DNA of 64,000 nt from the NCBI RefSeq assembly GCF_008728515.1, contig NC_044984.1:100425181-100489180 (forward strand). The letters run 5' to 3'. Each line of letters opens with the position of its first letter. Within the stretch, counting starts at the first letter, position 1. The translations under genes and the position numbers were made by a program. Of the stretch, positions 49,521 through 60,148 are shown in pieces. Origin of the DNA: Papio anubis. Lineage: Eukaryota > Chordata > Mammalia > Primates > Cercopithecidae. The notes beneath the pieces are model-generated. The model was not told the origin of the DNA. It searched no databases and worked only from the letters and a program-made list of their open reading frames with translations.

Positions 49521-50639
49521 GCCCTGGTTTTCACATGCAGTTAAAAGTTTACCGAAGAGTTTCACTGTAAAGCCAACATCTGGCTGCTCCTGGGCTGTTT
49601 CCAGGGAATTTTATCAATTCAGCCAGACTCCATTCACGGTGGGTCATCTGGCCCGGCCCCTCCTACTCTGAGGCCTGGGATCCTCTCATTCCTGTACTCT
49701 ACAATGTCGTCTGGGCCAGTACGATGATAAATGCATTCTGCTTTAAAGCAGATACTTCACAAATCATAACTTACAGATGCTCCAGGACTTTCATGTGGGA
49801 AAGACAAATGAGACTTCTGCTGTCTGACTCTGGAGCCACTGAGGACAGGAAGCCACAGCCAGAAACCTGACAAACCCTGGATATACATCTCTCCCTAACA
49901 AATGCATGTGCAAACGTAACAGAAGGGGAATTCGTGCAGAGAAGGGTCTGCCTGTCTTTTCAGACTTTGCTCTGTAACCTGCCATTCATTTCCAACCATT
50001 GTCTTTCCTTACCTACAAATCTGAAGTTCCTTGAGGTCTGGAAAGATAACGTACAACTTCTACATCTCCCAAGATATTCTCTCACTCAATGTATTCACTT
50101 TAGTTCCATCCTACAAGCCTCTGTTGAGGACCTACTATGTGCTTGGCACCACGCGAGGCATTGACAATAAGTAGCTATGCAGGATGCATTCAAGACACAC
50201 GGGACACAGCGACACACAAGATACCTTGACTCAAACCCTTATCTCCTGCTGCTTCCCAGGAGGAAGCAAGATCAACACATACTGGCATGGTGTGGGGGCA
50301 TTTTTGTCTACAGGCAGGGAAGTGAACCCGCTTACCCCTCAAAGCCCCCTAGGGACTCCAGGGTCTGAGGCTGCTTGGGAAACAAAGAACTCTGTGTGTG
50401 TCCAGGTGAAGAGCTCCCTGACCTGATTCATTAAAACAAGCTCCTCCAGGTCCAACAAACAGACCAAAAAACAGACGGCTCACCAGAAGCAGGCAAATCT
50501 CATCTCCCTAACTTGGCTCTGATTCTTATCTTCCCAACTCAACTCTTGCAAAAACTCCCTGCTCCAAGCCAGCACACCAAACTGATGGGCTCAAGGCCCA
50601 CTGTGATCAGAACCCAACTCAGACACCTCTAGAGGGAGA

Positions 50640-50850
50640 GTTAAGGTCAAGGTCTCTGCATTCACATTGCCCGGGTCCAGGCCTGGCTCTGCTGCTGCCT
50701 GTGACCTTGAGCAAGCTAGTTAACCTCTCTGGGACTTCAGGTTCTTCATCTGGAAAATGAGATGATAGCAGAATTGTTATGAGGATTAAATCAGTTAACA
50801 TGCACCTAGCATGTTATAAGCACTCAAGAAGTATTAGTTGCTATTATTTG
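50640..50850 (+). mobile_element. MIR
   Basis: 'gtgaccttgagcaagctagt', 'taacctctctgggacttcag', 'ttgttatgaggattaaatca'. Confidence 0.8.
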
Positions 50851-51279
50851 CATTAGCATCAATTATTATTATTACCCCCATCCTACCTTACTAATCCTGC
50901 CCTCCCATTGTGTCCCAGCACAAACCTTGCATTCCAAGTCACCTGGAATATTCACCTTCCCCCAAACACAAGTGAATGAATGCCTTGGAAAGCCTCACAT
51001 TTCAATCATCTGAAACCCAAATCAAGGGTTATTTTCAATAGCACTTGTCCTCCCATTAGCTGGAGAACACTTTCTAATCCCACAGTATGCCCTGGCCCCT
51101 CCTCTAGATCCCCTTCCAGAAGGGTGGGGGATCACCCCATGGCTGCTCTTCTGGCACCATTAGCAAAGAACCACACCCAAATCCAGAGGTCACCAGCTGT
51201 GCAACATTAAGGAAGGTTCTCAATTCCTCTAGCAGCAACGGGTTTCCAAACAAACGCGTTTGGAAACTGGTCAGACACC

Positions 51280-51460
51280 ATCCAGCTGTCTGACCCTTGG
51301 CAAGTTACCTCACCTCCCTATGTGTCATTTTCCCCATCTGTAAAATGGGTCTCACTACTTTACACCTCACAGGGTTGCTGTGAAGGTTAAGTGAGGGAAA
51401 ATGTCTCTAAAGCACTTAGCACAGTGCGAGGTACCACAAGCTCTCAAAATATCAACTGGT
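51280..51460 (+). mobile_element. MIR
   Basis: 'ccttggcaagttacctcacc', 'ttccccatctgtaaaatggg', 'agggttgctgtgaaggttaa'. Confidence 0.8.
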
Positions 51461-51604
51461 AGTAAATAATGGTAGCAGCAGAAATATGATTCTGTCCAGG
51501 ATCAAACTCAGTTTGATGAGCTAAGCTTCAATGAGCTGTCATCCAACTTGAAAATCACCTGAAACAATCGAATCCTCTATGGAAGAGTTACTCACGCCTA
51601 GTAA

Positions 51605-51735
51605 CTACTTCCGCCTTCTCTTTCACCAGGCTGGAAGCTCCCTGGGTCTTACTCATTTCTATGTCTCAGCGTTTAACATGGTGAGTAGCATATGGCAGAT
51701 GGTAATAAATCTTTGTTGAACTGAACAGAATTAGT
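51605..51735 (+). mobile_element. L2, 3' end
   Basis: 'aggctggaagctccctgggt' to 'ggtaataaatctttgttgaa'. Confidence 0.6.
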
Positions 51736-51839
51736 TCAATGTTTGTAAGTACATTTCATCTTTGCTACTAGATTATAAGTTCTTTAAGAGTGAGGCCCAT
51801 ATCTTTCTCCAGTAAAGATTTATTAAATGAGTGATGGAA

Positions 51840-52000
51840 AAATACCAAACCAAGAATCAGGTTTCTAAGATCAAGCTCAGTCATTCAACAGCTGTGCAAC
51901 CTGGACAAAGTCACTTAACACTTCTGCTCCTTATTGGTCCCGCCTCAAAGATGAGAAGTTTGAACCACATGTTTGCCATGGTCCCTTACATTCTAAAACT
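51840..52000 (+). mobile_element. MIR fragment
   Basis: 'cagctgtgcaacctggacaa', 'agtcacttaacacttctgct', 'aaagatgagaagtttgaac'. Confidence 0.55.
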
Positions 52001-52046
52001 GGATTTGGGCCTTAGCTGCAACATGGCACTTCTGCCACCATGCATG

Positions 52047-52054
52047 TGACGTCA
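52047..52054. promoter_or_regulatory. Palindromic CRE TGACGTCA
   Basis: A full 8-bp CREB/ATF palindrome, including its CpG, sits in intron 1 about 4.1 kb downstream of exon 1. CpG loss makes full CREs rarer than chance in non-island DNA, but function is only inferred. Confidence 0.4.
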
Positions 52055-52435
52055 ACACACCCTCTGGCTTGGCAGGCCAGCTTGCTAATTTACCTCCCTG
52101 ATTTGCAGTTTTCCAGCAGGAGGCTATGAATAGCTTTGGGCCAGTGCTTAAAACACCCATTTTTGGTCAAAACACTTGGCTTGCTAGGTGAGGATGCCCC
52201 ATCACCCAAGCTAATGCTCTAGTGGCCGGGGGCAGCAGGGCAGACTGTGGGGGAGGGGCACACACTGACCACCAGTCCTGCCACTCCCATCCCATACTCC
52301 CTGCCAGGGACCCTGCCTCCAGCTCACACCATACCACCTACTGCTCACTAGAGACAACCTGGTACAGGGAGGAAGTTGAACTTGGCCCCTTGACACAGAG
52401 GTGATCACAGGACATAAAATTGTGTGGTTTTGGTT

Positions 52436-52437
<2 letters not shown>

Positions 52438-52468
<31 letters not shown>
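52438..52468 (+). repeat. T31 homopolymer not followed by an Alu
   Basis: Thirty-one consecutive T residues. The sequence to its right is not Alu, L1 or any family I recognise. Confidence 0.93.
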
Positions 52469-52470
<2 letters not shown>

Positions 52471-54159
52471 AATGCTTTGTGTGGCCCGCAGGTCCAGGGA
52501 GCTTAGCTCAAAGAAAATGCATGCTGAATTATGACACAGAGGCTCACCCGACAGGCCTGCCCAAAACTGTATCAAAACAAAAGTTGTGCAATAAACAAGG
52601 CCCAAACTCAAGACTTGAGAAATGCATTCAGATCCTATCTGAATCTGGCTAATTATCTCACCTTCCTATGGACACACCTCCCTAATTAATTTGGTATTTA
52701 TTTTATTACTCTGAAAAGTTGATTATTTCTTCTATCTCTCTCTGCATGATACAATGCATTGTATCTCTCTCATGGTCTTAAAAGCTAATGAAATCCTAAA
52801 ACGAGATGAGAAAAAAAAATCTGCTCAAAGGAGGAACTAAATTGATTAATGTCCCCTTTTGAGGTTTTATATAGATCACTGTATTCAGTTCTCACAAGTC
52901 CATGAAGTTGGTACTCTTAGTAGCTCGTTTTACCGATGAAGAAGCTGAGGTTTCAAAAAGTCGCATAGCTTGCCAAAAGACACAAAGCTAGTAGGGGATA
53001 GATCAAGGATTTGAATGTAAGCCAGGGCTCTTAGCCTTTCTGCAAGAGTGCCTCATTTTTGAGCTTGTTCATCTCTGGAACAAGCCACTCTGAGTCCTGG
53101 TCTCACAGACATGCTTTAGCAGAGGCCGCAAGACTGCAGGAGGATGCCTGGATGGCGCACACGGTCGCACCAGCTGACTCCAAGCATCTCATTCTGCACT
53201 TTTCTTCAGAACTGCCTTTAGCGGCACATAGAAAATGATGCTGTGCTGTGTTGTGTTTTATTCGGAAGGTCCTTCCAGGTATGCAATTAAAAACCACCAC
53301 ATCCTCATTTTTTTGAAACTTCTCTCCTCTCTGAAAAGAGCCCCTGCTTTCAACAGGGATGTTGATTTCACAGCATTTCATAGAGCCCCGTACCCGGCAC
53401 CTGTCTTGGGCCACTCACATTAGTAAAATACGTTAGAACCACTGCTCCTCTTGAGAGACGCTGTAAAAGGCACTGGTGCAAATGAAAATAAAGCATCACT
53501 TCAAAATTCTACCCAAAGATCAAAAGGCTAAATTAAGATAGCGCCCTTTCAGTTCTCCTCAACTGCACCTTCAAAGCAAGTTATGAATGTTTAGCACATC
53601 ATCGGTACCAGAAGAAAACTCCAAGTTCATATTTTAGATGAAAATTTCTTGCTGCTCTTAACAGGTTCTGAGTCACCAGGCACTGTATGGGCAAGAACAA
53701 CTCGTTGACCAATTTTTTGTGTGTTTGGTGTTATTTTCTGTTCAGCCAGTCACAGGAAATTCTCCACTTGACAATTCCTGTTTCTCACTTAAGTTCTTAA
53801 CACCATCCGTGAGCAGTGTGCTCGGCAGGGGGAGGACAGGGGGGCCAAGGAGGACTTCCCTTCCCCAAACCTCAGTTTTCCCATCTGTTTTATGCAAGGT
53901 TTTCACCCAGGGATCTGGCTAACATTCTATAAGCTTAGCTATCAAGGAGAAAGCAGCCCCGTGAATAAATGAAGCATTTTAGAGACTGCCAGTTTCTGGG
54001 CGTGGGTCTGCTGCCAGATTTAAAATATTTACATAATTTTGGGGTAAAACTAGAGATTTAGCTGAAATTAATAGCACAATGGGAAACCGAACTAGGGCTG
54101 AACAATAACACAGCGGGACTTCAGACCTGTGGCTGGTAAAGAAGCCTCTCTCGTTCTCA

Positions 54160-54179
54160 GGGCGCCCCCTCGCGGCCTC
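54160..54179 (-). promoter_or_regulatory. CTCF-like site
   Basis: The plus strand reads GGCGCCCCCTCGCGGCCTCT. Its complement contains CCGCGAGGGGGCGCC, which fits the central CTCF consensus (CCGCGNGGNGGCAG / CCASYAGRKGGC) closely. It lies in AT-balanced intronic sequence about 2.0 kb downstream of exon 1, outside the CpG island, so it is not explained by local GC content. Confidence 0.65.
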
Positions 54180-56199
54180 TTGACTAAATCCTGACGGAAT
54201 GTTCAGTTTCTGCAAATAAGAGAAAGACATCCCCCAAAGAGAAAGGCGGACTGCTGCCTACTGATGCAAATGCCTTTCACTCTAACCTAGTCTGTGGATC
54301 AGGCAGTTCGAAGAACGCCTGACAGGAAGTCCCACTGAAGCTCAGAAAGGCATCTGCCATAAGACAAGGGTTCGTTCTTTAGAAGGGTCTGAGGCAGTGC
54401 CCCAGCATTTGGACTTTGGGGTCCCTTCACAGACCCCAGGCACACCCTTACCACTTCAACAACCCCTCATAGTCTCACATTCTCAACCTGCAACTCGAAC
54501 TGCGTCTGTTTTTCATTATTCTGCTTCCCACCTTCCCAGTGCGATTCTTCAGCAGCTATTAAGACAACATGAGCAGGGAGCTAAGCTTAGTTTTTGCTTA
54601 TTCAACATCCAGCCTGGGGAATATCACCTCAGAAGAAAAGCATGAATGAAGCGCACATGTCCCAGCCTCTTCTTCCACAAACCTGAAAATGCCTTCATCA
54701 GAGGCCACCCCTACAACCCTCCCCTGTAACAATTTCATCCTACAAAAATGGCACCTGCCCAGAGTGAATTCTCAACTACTTGCTTGCTGTAGAATTTATT
54801 ACAGAGCCAGCTTTAAAAAGAAATGTACATCTCAAATTTCCAATTAATTGATAACAGATTTTTTTAAAATAACGTTATGGGATGAAGTTACATAGACTCA
54901 AACATCGAATCTGAGAAATGGGTTGGGAGGGCATTATCCAGGTATCCAGATATTTGAGAATTTGGGGACTGAACTTTGCTGACTGGCAACCCTATTTTTT
55001 TCACAGAACTGTCCCTGCCCAAATGCAAAAGAAACATGTCAATATTAAGCTGCTATTTGACAGCTCATTTTCCTTTCTTCCTGCAGTCATTTGTTGTTTA
55101 TAAGCAACCCTGAGCCCCCAAAACACTCCCAAAAGTGCACACAAGGAGCCCCATAACTAGTTTCTGACTTTGGCCCTAAATTGATTAAAATATATCTGAT
55201 CTGTTTCAAATCAAAGAACCATGTAAATTTTCTGCCACACACCACACAAAATCTTTCTGCAACAGTCAGTCACTTTGAACCCAACTCTCTAGCCACAAGC
55301 AGTGTGGATTTCAAGGGCCTGTTCTGCAGAAGTGAAAATAACAACAAACCAAGGCTGGGACAAGGCAGACAGACCCCAAGGCACTCAAAGCACTTCTTGG
55401 AGCTGTGCAAATGGTGCCAGGACCCTGGCAGGGTGTCAGCTGTCACAAGAGCAGCGGGGCCAGACCCCTTCAGCCGTTTGGTAGCCCTGCAACCAGGAGC
55501 TGAAACGCAATTGAGCCTGCTGCAACTAAGCACAGCTATCTGTGTAGCTACCCATGCCCTGGACATTTCACTCCTCCCAAAGCCACGATGCAAACTGTTA
55601 GAATCCTCAGACTTGCAGTAGTCTTTATTTTTGCTCCCTAACCTTGTCTCAAAAACAGGCAGGAGTCGCCCTCCCTTGCAGCCACAGCATCATCAGGGCA
55701 ATGCAGAGTCTTGAGTGGGAGGATGCAGAGCAAGGGGCTGCGGGCAGATGGGTGCAAGGGGGTAGGGACACCCACAAAACACGGGACTTGAGGGGCTAGC
55801 TCTTATTTGGGAATGTGGTTATTTGGAGAGTTGTGGAAATAAGGCGTTTCGGGGCATGGTCTGAACGTGTGCCTGCGAGGGAGACCCCGGCCGTCCCAAC
55901 GCTGCAAAGTGTTTGCAAATCTAAAACATTCCTTTGCTGCTGGGATTAAATTTTTTAAAACAAACCAAAAAATAAAACAAAATATGTGCAGACAGGATGT
56001 AACAAGTGTTTCAGGACAGAGACACGCCTGAGTCACGGGGTGCTGGGGAAAGAGTGCGGAGTCTGTCTCGGGGCTTCCCAATGAGCCCCCTCTCTGTCAA
56101 GAGAGCCCTAGGGCGCACAGATCCCCACCTCGCACGCCATCGGTCCCCAGCCGCGTCCAGCCAGCTTCTCCCCGCACCCTCTAGGATTGACCCACTCAC

Positions 56200-56457
56200 C
56201 ACTCGGCCCGAAAACCTCTCGGTGGCCCTCTTGACTTTGCCGTAGGTGCCTTTGCCCAGGGTCTCCTGCAGCTCGTAGCGGTGCTTCAAGTTGTGCTTGT
56301 GGTGATGCCGCTTCACCCCGTGAGGCTTCCTGGGCTCCGGGGCGGCCGCCGCCGCGGGGGCTGCAGTCGCCCCCGCCACCGCCTCTCGAGGAGACCCCGG
56401 CGCCCCCAGCCCCAAGTCGGGGCGGTCCCCCGCCACGGGCGCGGCGGCCCCTTCCAT
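56200..56457 (-). CDS. NUAK1: NUAK1 coding exon 1 (residues 1-86)
   Basis: This exon encodes the N-terminus and the glycine loop of NUAK1. It opens with MEGAAAPVAG, has a Gly/Ala/Pro-rich segment (about residues 1-43), then a basic His-rich patch (RHHHKH, about 49-54). The kinase domain begins near YELQETLGKGTYGKV, with the ATP-binding glycine loop at residues 67-75. The start at 56457 is supported by a strong context (GACATGG, G at -3 and +4) and an in-frame TGA at 56569-56571 with no ATG between. The exon ends CGA GTG and is followed by the donor GTGAGT, phase 0. Unusual: residues 34-40 read PAAAAAP where I remember a single Leu in human NUAK1, a net gain of six residues. The ATP-binding Lys, Lys84 in human, is therefore Lys90 here. 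Confidence 0.95.
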
Positions 56458-56833
56458 GTCCAAGCGCGGGGCGAGCCGGGCTGCAGAGGGCAACACCGGG
56501 CACAGCGCTGGGTTGTCGTGGTCCCCACTAAGGGAAGCCGCGGTACGCTCAAGGTCGCCCCCGCAGCATCAGGGACGCGGCCCGATCCCGCTCGGGCTGC
56601 AGCTCGGTCACTGGCGGCGGCGGGGACTGCACATCTGGCGCCCGCGGCGCGCACGGTCCGCGCACCGCCCCCCGGCCGCGGCGAACTGTGGAGCTTCGGG
56701 CGAGGTGGCGGCGGTGGCAGGGGAGGCGGTGGTGTTTGCAGGAAGGAGGGGAGAGGGTGGCTCGGAGCGCAGGAGGGGGAGTGTTATGTGGGGCGCCGCG
56801 CCCCCCAACCCCTCCCCTGGAGGACGCGCAGAC

Positions 56834-56848
56834 GGGGCGGGGGCGGGG
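56834..56848 (+). promoter_or_regulatory. Tandem GC boxes (Sp/KLF-type)
   Basis: The sequence GGGGCGGGGGCGGGG holds two overlapping GC boxes about 380 bp upstream of the NUAK1 start codon. G runs continue nearby, so the plus strand could also form a G-quadruplex. Sp1/KLF binding is inferred from the motif only. Confidence 0.6.
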
Positions 56849-57005
56849 ACGGCGCTCGCGCTGCCCCGGGGGAGGGGGAGCGAGGGGCGGTGCAGCTAGG
56901 GCTTCCCCCACCTCCCTGCAGCCACCCCGGGCCGGGGCCGCAGTGAGCTGGGAGGGGGATGGGAGCGTGTCGCGACTCGCCCTTTGTGCGGCGCGGCGTA
57001 GGCCA

Positions 57006-57023
57006 CGGCGGCGGCGGCGGCGG
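57006..57023 (+). repeat. (CGG)6 trinucleotide run in the CpG island
   Basis: Six perfect CGG units lie about 550 bp upstream of the start codon, probably in the NUAK1 5' UTR or promoter (CCG on the transcript strand). The length is short and ordinary, but this motif class can be length-variable. Confidence 0.85.
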
Positions 57024-57385
57024 CCAGGGGGGCTTTGTCCTCGCTGGGCCGGAGGGGACCGGGAAATTCCAAGCTGGGCGCCCCCTCCCCGGGCGCTCTC
57101 GGGCTCGCCAGTCGCAGCTATCGCGGGCCCTCCGCCGCCTCGGGCTCCGGCTCCGGCCGCTCGGCCTGGATTCCTGCTCGCGCCGGGACGGCGGTTGCGG
57201 CTGACCGAGCCCCGGGGCCAGGGAAGCTAGAGCGCCGCGAGCCGGGGGCCGCCGGGACCTGCTCGCCATCCGGCCGGGGGCGCCGCGGGCCCGGGCGCCC
57301 CTTCATTTTCTTGTAGGTGTCGCCGCGGCCTGGCGGCCGGAGCTGGGGGAGGGGGCAGGGAGGCCTGGTGTTGGGTTACAGGCGG

Positions 57386-57392
57386 TGACTCA
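57386..57392. promoter_or_regulatory. AP-1-type site TGACTCA
   Basis: A consensus TGACTCA sits in the CpG island about 930 bp upstream of the start codon. A 7-mer occurs often by chance. Its place inside a likely promoter is the only added support. Confidence 0.35.
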
Positions 57393-58004
57393 CGGACCTT
57401 GCCCGCCGAGGCTGGCACCCCGCGGGGCAGAGCTGCGCCCGCCTGGGGCACCTCCGAGTCCAGGAGAATCCCAAGAGCGGCGCTTTGGCCCCGGCCCCCG
57501 CGCCCTCTCCGAAGAAAGGAGAGTCGGGGACGAGGGAGGCCGGGAGGCTGAACCCCGGGCCCGCCGTCGAACCGCCGGCCCTCGGACACTATCTGGACCC
57601 CGGCAGGGACAGCAGCCTGGAAGGGGAGGAAGGCCGGGGACGTGGAAGAGATGAGGTTCTAAAGGCGCCGGGATGGAGCTGGCTCCCCAGAGGCGCCCAC
57701 CCTGCCAGCGGAGGCCACCATCGGAGGTGGGCAAACCAGGGACCTGGGGTGGACCAGGAACCCCGGCCTGCTGAGCAACCCCTTTGCTGAGCAGGAGGCG
57801 ACTTGAAGGCCTCTTGCCTCCTTAGGCCTTGGAAGATTTCCTTTCACTGTAAGGGCCAGCCAGATCCTGGCGATGGTGACAGGAACGGTACCCCGCACGG
57901 TACGGGTCAGGCAGGAAGGGCTTCCCACCGCGGTGTGACTGCCCCCCTTCTAAGAAGAGACCATGAAAAATAAGGAAGAAAGCTAGAGAAAAAGAGGTCT
58001 TGGG

Positions 58005-58026
58005 GAATTTTTTTTTTTTTTTTTTA
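58005..58026 (+). repeat. Poly-T run
   Basis: A run of T residues ending TTTAAAC with no recognisable retroelement beside it. Confidence 0.85.
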
Positions 58027-58437
58027 AACAAATGGTGCAATATACCAGACTGGGGTGGGAAGAGTGAAGGCTGAAGAATATCTGGTGTTCTGCAAATCGC
58101 ATGGCGATTCTTTTCCACCAGTGGACCTCACTGGAGCCTCCTCTGCAGCTCTCAGGTCCAGCCCTTCCTCTGCATTCCCGCTGCCTTCATTCCTGTCTAC
58201 CCCTCCTCACCTTACCCCGGACTCCTGCAACAGCCCGCCCTCCCCGGGAGCCTCCTCACTGCTGCCAGAGTAATGGCCTGAAACACTGCCCTCATCCTCC
58301 ACACATGTGTCTCTGCTGTACTCTGACGCGTGATATTCTTACCTGTCCAAACTTTTCTTCTACTGATGTTTGACACAAACTCCCCTGCCCCTTCTTCCCT
58401 TTCCCGGGATCAATCACAGAACACAAACACAAAGGTG

Positions 58438-58496
58438 CATCATGCCTATTCAATTCCTATTCTGTCCACCATCATGCCTATTCAGTTCCTATTCTG
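58438..58496 (+). repeat. Tandem direct duplication, 27-bp units
   Basis: Units 58438-58464 and 58470-58496 (both start catcatgcctattca or cag) differ at one base and are separated by 5 bp. Confidence 0.9.
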
Positions 58497-58589
58497 CAGG
58501 GCCTCCCTGCCCCCCATCCTGAAACTGTTCTGCTTTCTATACAAAGTTTGTGGACGTTGTCCCTATAGATCCTACAGTCAGGGTGAGTG

Positions 58590-58700
58590 GCATGTGTTGA
58601 GTCCTGTTTTCACAGAGGATTGGCTGTGTGACCTTGGACAAATGACTTAACCTCTCAGAGCTTGGGTTTCCTCTTAAGATACGGATTAGCAGATCTATTG
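58590..58700 (+). mobile_element. MIR fragment
   Basis: 'ctgtgtgaccttggacaaat', 'gacttaacctctcagagctt', 'gggtttcctcttaagatacg'. Confidence 0.7.
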
Positions 58701-58744
58701 TAGAGAGAAACACATTGTGTCTGCAGTAGTATTTTAAAATGTTT

Positions 58745-59105
58745 TCTACTTTTTCCTCTCCCCTGGGATGTGGTAGAAATCCACTACCCCATCCTCTTGA
58801 AGTTAGATGTGAGCATAGGACTTGCTTAGGCCAATGGAATGAGAGCAGAAGTGATTGTGTTGCTTTCACATGGAAACTTTAGGAGCCAGTGACCAAATCC
58901 CCATGTCTTCTTTTTCCTGTCTTGACAATCATGGTGGTACAAAGTTGGAGCCTCCCCAAGCCAGCTGAGTCTCTGTGTAAAGATGGCAGAAAATCCCAGC
59001 CAATCTGCTTTGGAAAAGTAGCGTCAGCAAATATTAAACTTTATTTATGTTAAGCCAGTGGGATTTGTTAAAGCAGCGTAACCTGGCTTATTCTGGCTGA
59101 TAGTG
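58745..59105 (+). mobile_element. MLT1-type LTR remnant (MaLR)
   Basis: 'gacttgcttaggccaatgga', 'agatggcagaaaatcccagc' and the end 'gcagcgtaacctggcttatt', 'ctggctgata'. Non-coding LTR only. Confidence 0.75.
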
Positions 59106-59569
59106 TTACTCCCAGATATGTGGGACTTCATCAGTATCTATTGAATCAACAGCATCTGCTCTACCATAGGCTGGTACTGTTTTATGACAGTGAACCCTCC
59201 TCTGTAAAGTAGCTGTTTACGATCCCTATTTTCAATTGAAGAAACCGTATCAGAATAGTTAAGTAATTTCCCAGAAGTTACACAGTTTGTAAATGGCAGC
59301 ACCAGGATTTAAACCCTACCTGTCCAGTTCCAAAGCTCCCCCTCTTCTCCTTCCATATATGCCATGCTCCATCTCCTTAAATGGGAAGGATGAAAAACAT
59401 CCAGTCCAATGCGTAGCACACAGTCATGCCCAGGCACTGGGAGTTCCTCTCCAGACTGAATTCCTACCACATTTCTAATTGGAACCACACTTCAGCACAA
59501 TGCTATCAGGCACTGTGTGTGAATGTTTTCACATCGCTAAAGGATTTTCTCCAACAAGAGCCCAGGCTC

Positions 59570-59810
59570 CTTGATTAAGAGCTTGAGATCTAGAGGTAGA
59601 GTGACTGGGTTCAAATCCCTGTTCCACCACTTATGATCATCTTGGATAATTGCTTTCCCCCTCTATGCCTCAGTTCTCTAATCTGCAAAGTGGTGATGGT
59701 AACAATGTATGTGGTATTAACAGTTATACCAGTAATACATCCCACAGGGTTGGTATGAAGATTAAGGGCTAGAATATATACACTCAATAAATCGTGGATA
59801 TTAATATAAT
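59570..59810 (+). mobile_element. MIR
   Basis: 'actgggttcaaatccctgtt', 'ctatgcctcagttctctaat', 'cagggttggtatgaagatta'. Confidence 0.8.
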
Positions 59811-59849
59811 GCTTTTCATCTTCCATGGATCCTACTAGAATTTGTCTTT

Positions 59850-60148
59850 TTTTTTTTTTTTTTGAGATGGAATTTCACTCTTGTCACCCAGGCTGGAGTG
59901 CAATGGCACGATCTTGGCTCCCTGCAACCTCCGCCTCCCTGGTTGAAGCGATTCCCCTGCCTCAGCCTCCCAAGTAGCTGGAATTACAGGCATGTGCCAC
60001 CACGCCCAGCTAATTCTTTTGTGTTTTTAGTAGAGACGAGGTTTCACCATGTCGGTCAGGCTGGTCTCAAACTCCTGACCACAGGTTACCCACCCGCCTA
60101 GGCCTCCCAAAGTGCTGAGATTACAGGCATGAGCTACCGCGCCTGGCC
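59850..60148 (-). mobile_element. Alu, antisense
   Basis: Complete antisense Alu from poly-T through CTACCGCGCCTGGCC. Confidence 0.96.

Larger units (their letters stand above)
24189..56199 (-). other. NUAK1 intron 1
   Basis: A 32-kb first intron. Its exon-2-proximal half (24189-39140) is strikingly free of Alus and carries only scattered MIR, L2 and MER5 remnants, whereas six Alus lie between 39140 and 48050 (five of them between 42420 and 48050). Candidate regulatory motifs are a CRE (52047-52054) and a CTCF-like site (54160-54179). I recognise nothing specific in about 24200-26950, 29370-31100, 31270-32220, 32350-33600, 36180-36900, 37050-38600, 46160-47450, 49530-50630 and 52470-55850. 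Confidence 0.9.
1..57600 (-). other. NUAK1: NUAK1 locus, 5' part (promoter through intron 4)
   Basis: The four exons below join in frame into the N-terminal and small-lobe part of the NUAK1 kinase. All introns obey GT-AG. Junction phases are 0 (exon 1/2), 1 (exon 2/3, splitting a Val codon) and 0 (exon 3/4). The gene runs off the window at position 1, so exons for the DFG motif onward are missing here by windowing, not by mutation. The 5' limit is uncertain: I place it in the CpG island because no transcription start can be read directly. NUAK1 is known as an LKB1-activated, AMPK-related kinase acting on myosin phosphatase targeting subunits, cell adhesion and cell survival; that function comes from family knowledge. 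Confidence 0.93.
56100..57750. promoter_or_regulatory. CpG island: NUAK1 promoter, 5' UTR and exon 1
   Basis: About 1.6 kb of very GC-rich, CpG-dense DNA surrounds the NUAK1 start codon. Visible elements are tandem GC boxes at 56834-56848, a (CGG)6 run at 57006-57023 and a TGACTCA AP-1-type site at 57386-57392. No clear TATA box is seen upstream of the start codon. Unmethylated islands of this kind usually drive dispersed initiation, and transcription could be bidirectional. The exact transcription start, and so the 5' UTR length on the minus strand, cannot be read here. Confidence 0.85.

Noticed and set aside
55181..55621. 146-codon plus-strand open frame in intron 1
   Set aside because: No similarity to any family I know, no splice or promoter context; compatible with chance.
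56458..56496. In-frame N-terminal extension of NUAK1 upstream of MEG
   Set aside because: The frame is open back to a TGA at 56569-56571 but contains no ATG. The codon at 56494-56496 is GTG. The strong-context ATG at 56457 is the better start.
56281..56946. Long plus-strand open frame (221 codons) across the CpG island, and several overlapping ones at 56456-57790
   Set aside because: Stop codons are rare in such GC-rich DNA, the predicted proteins are Arg/Gly/Pro-rich low complexity, and they overlap the real minus-strand exon. No domain is recognisable.
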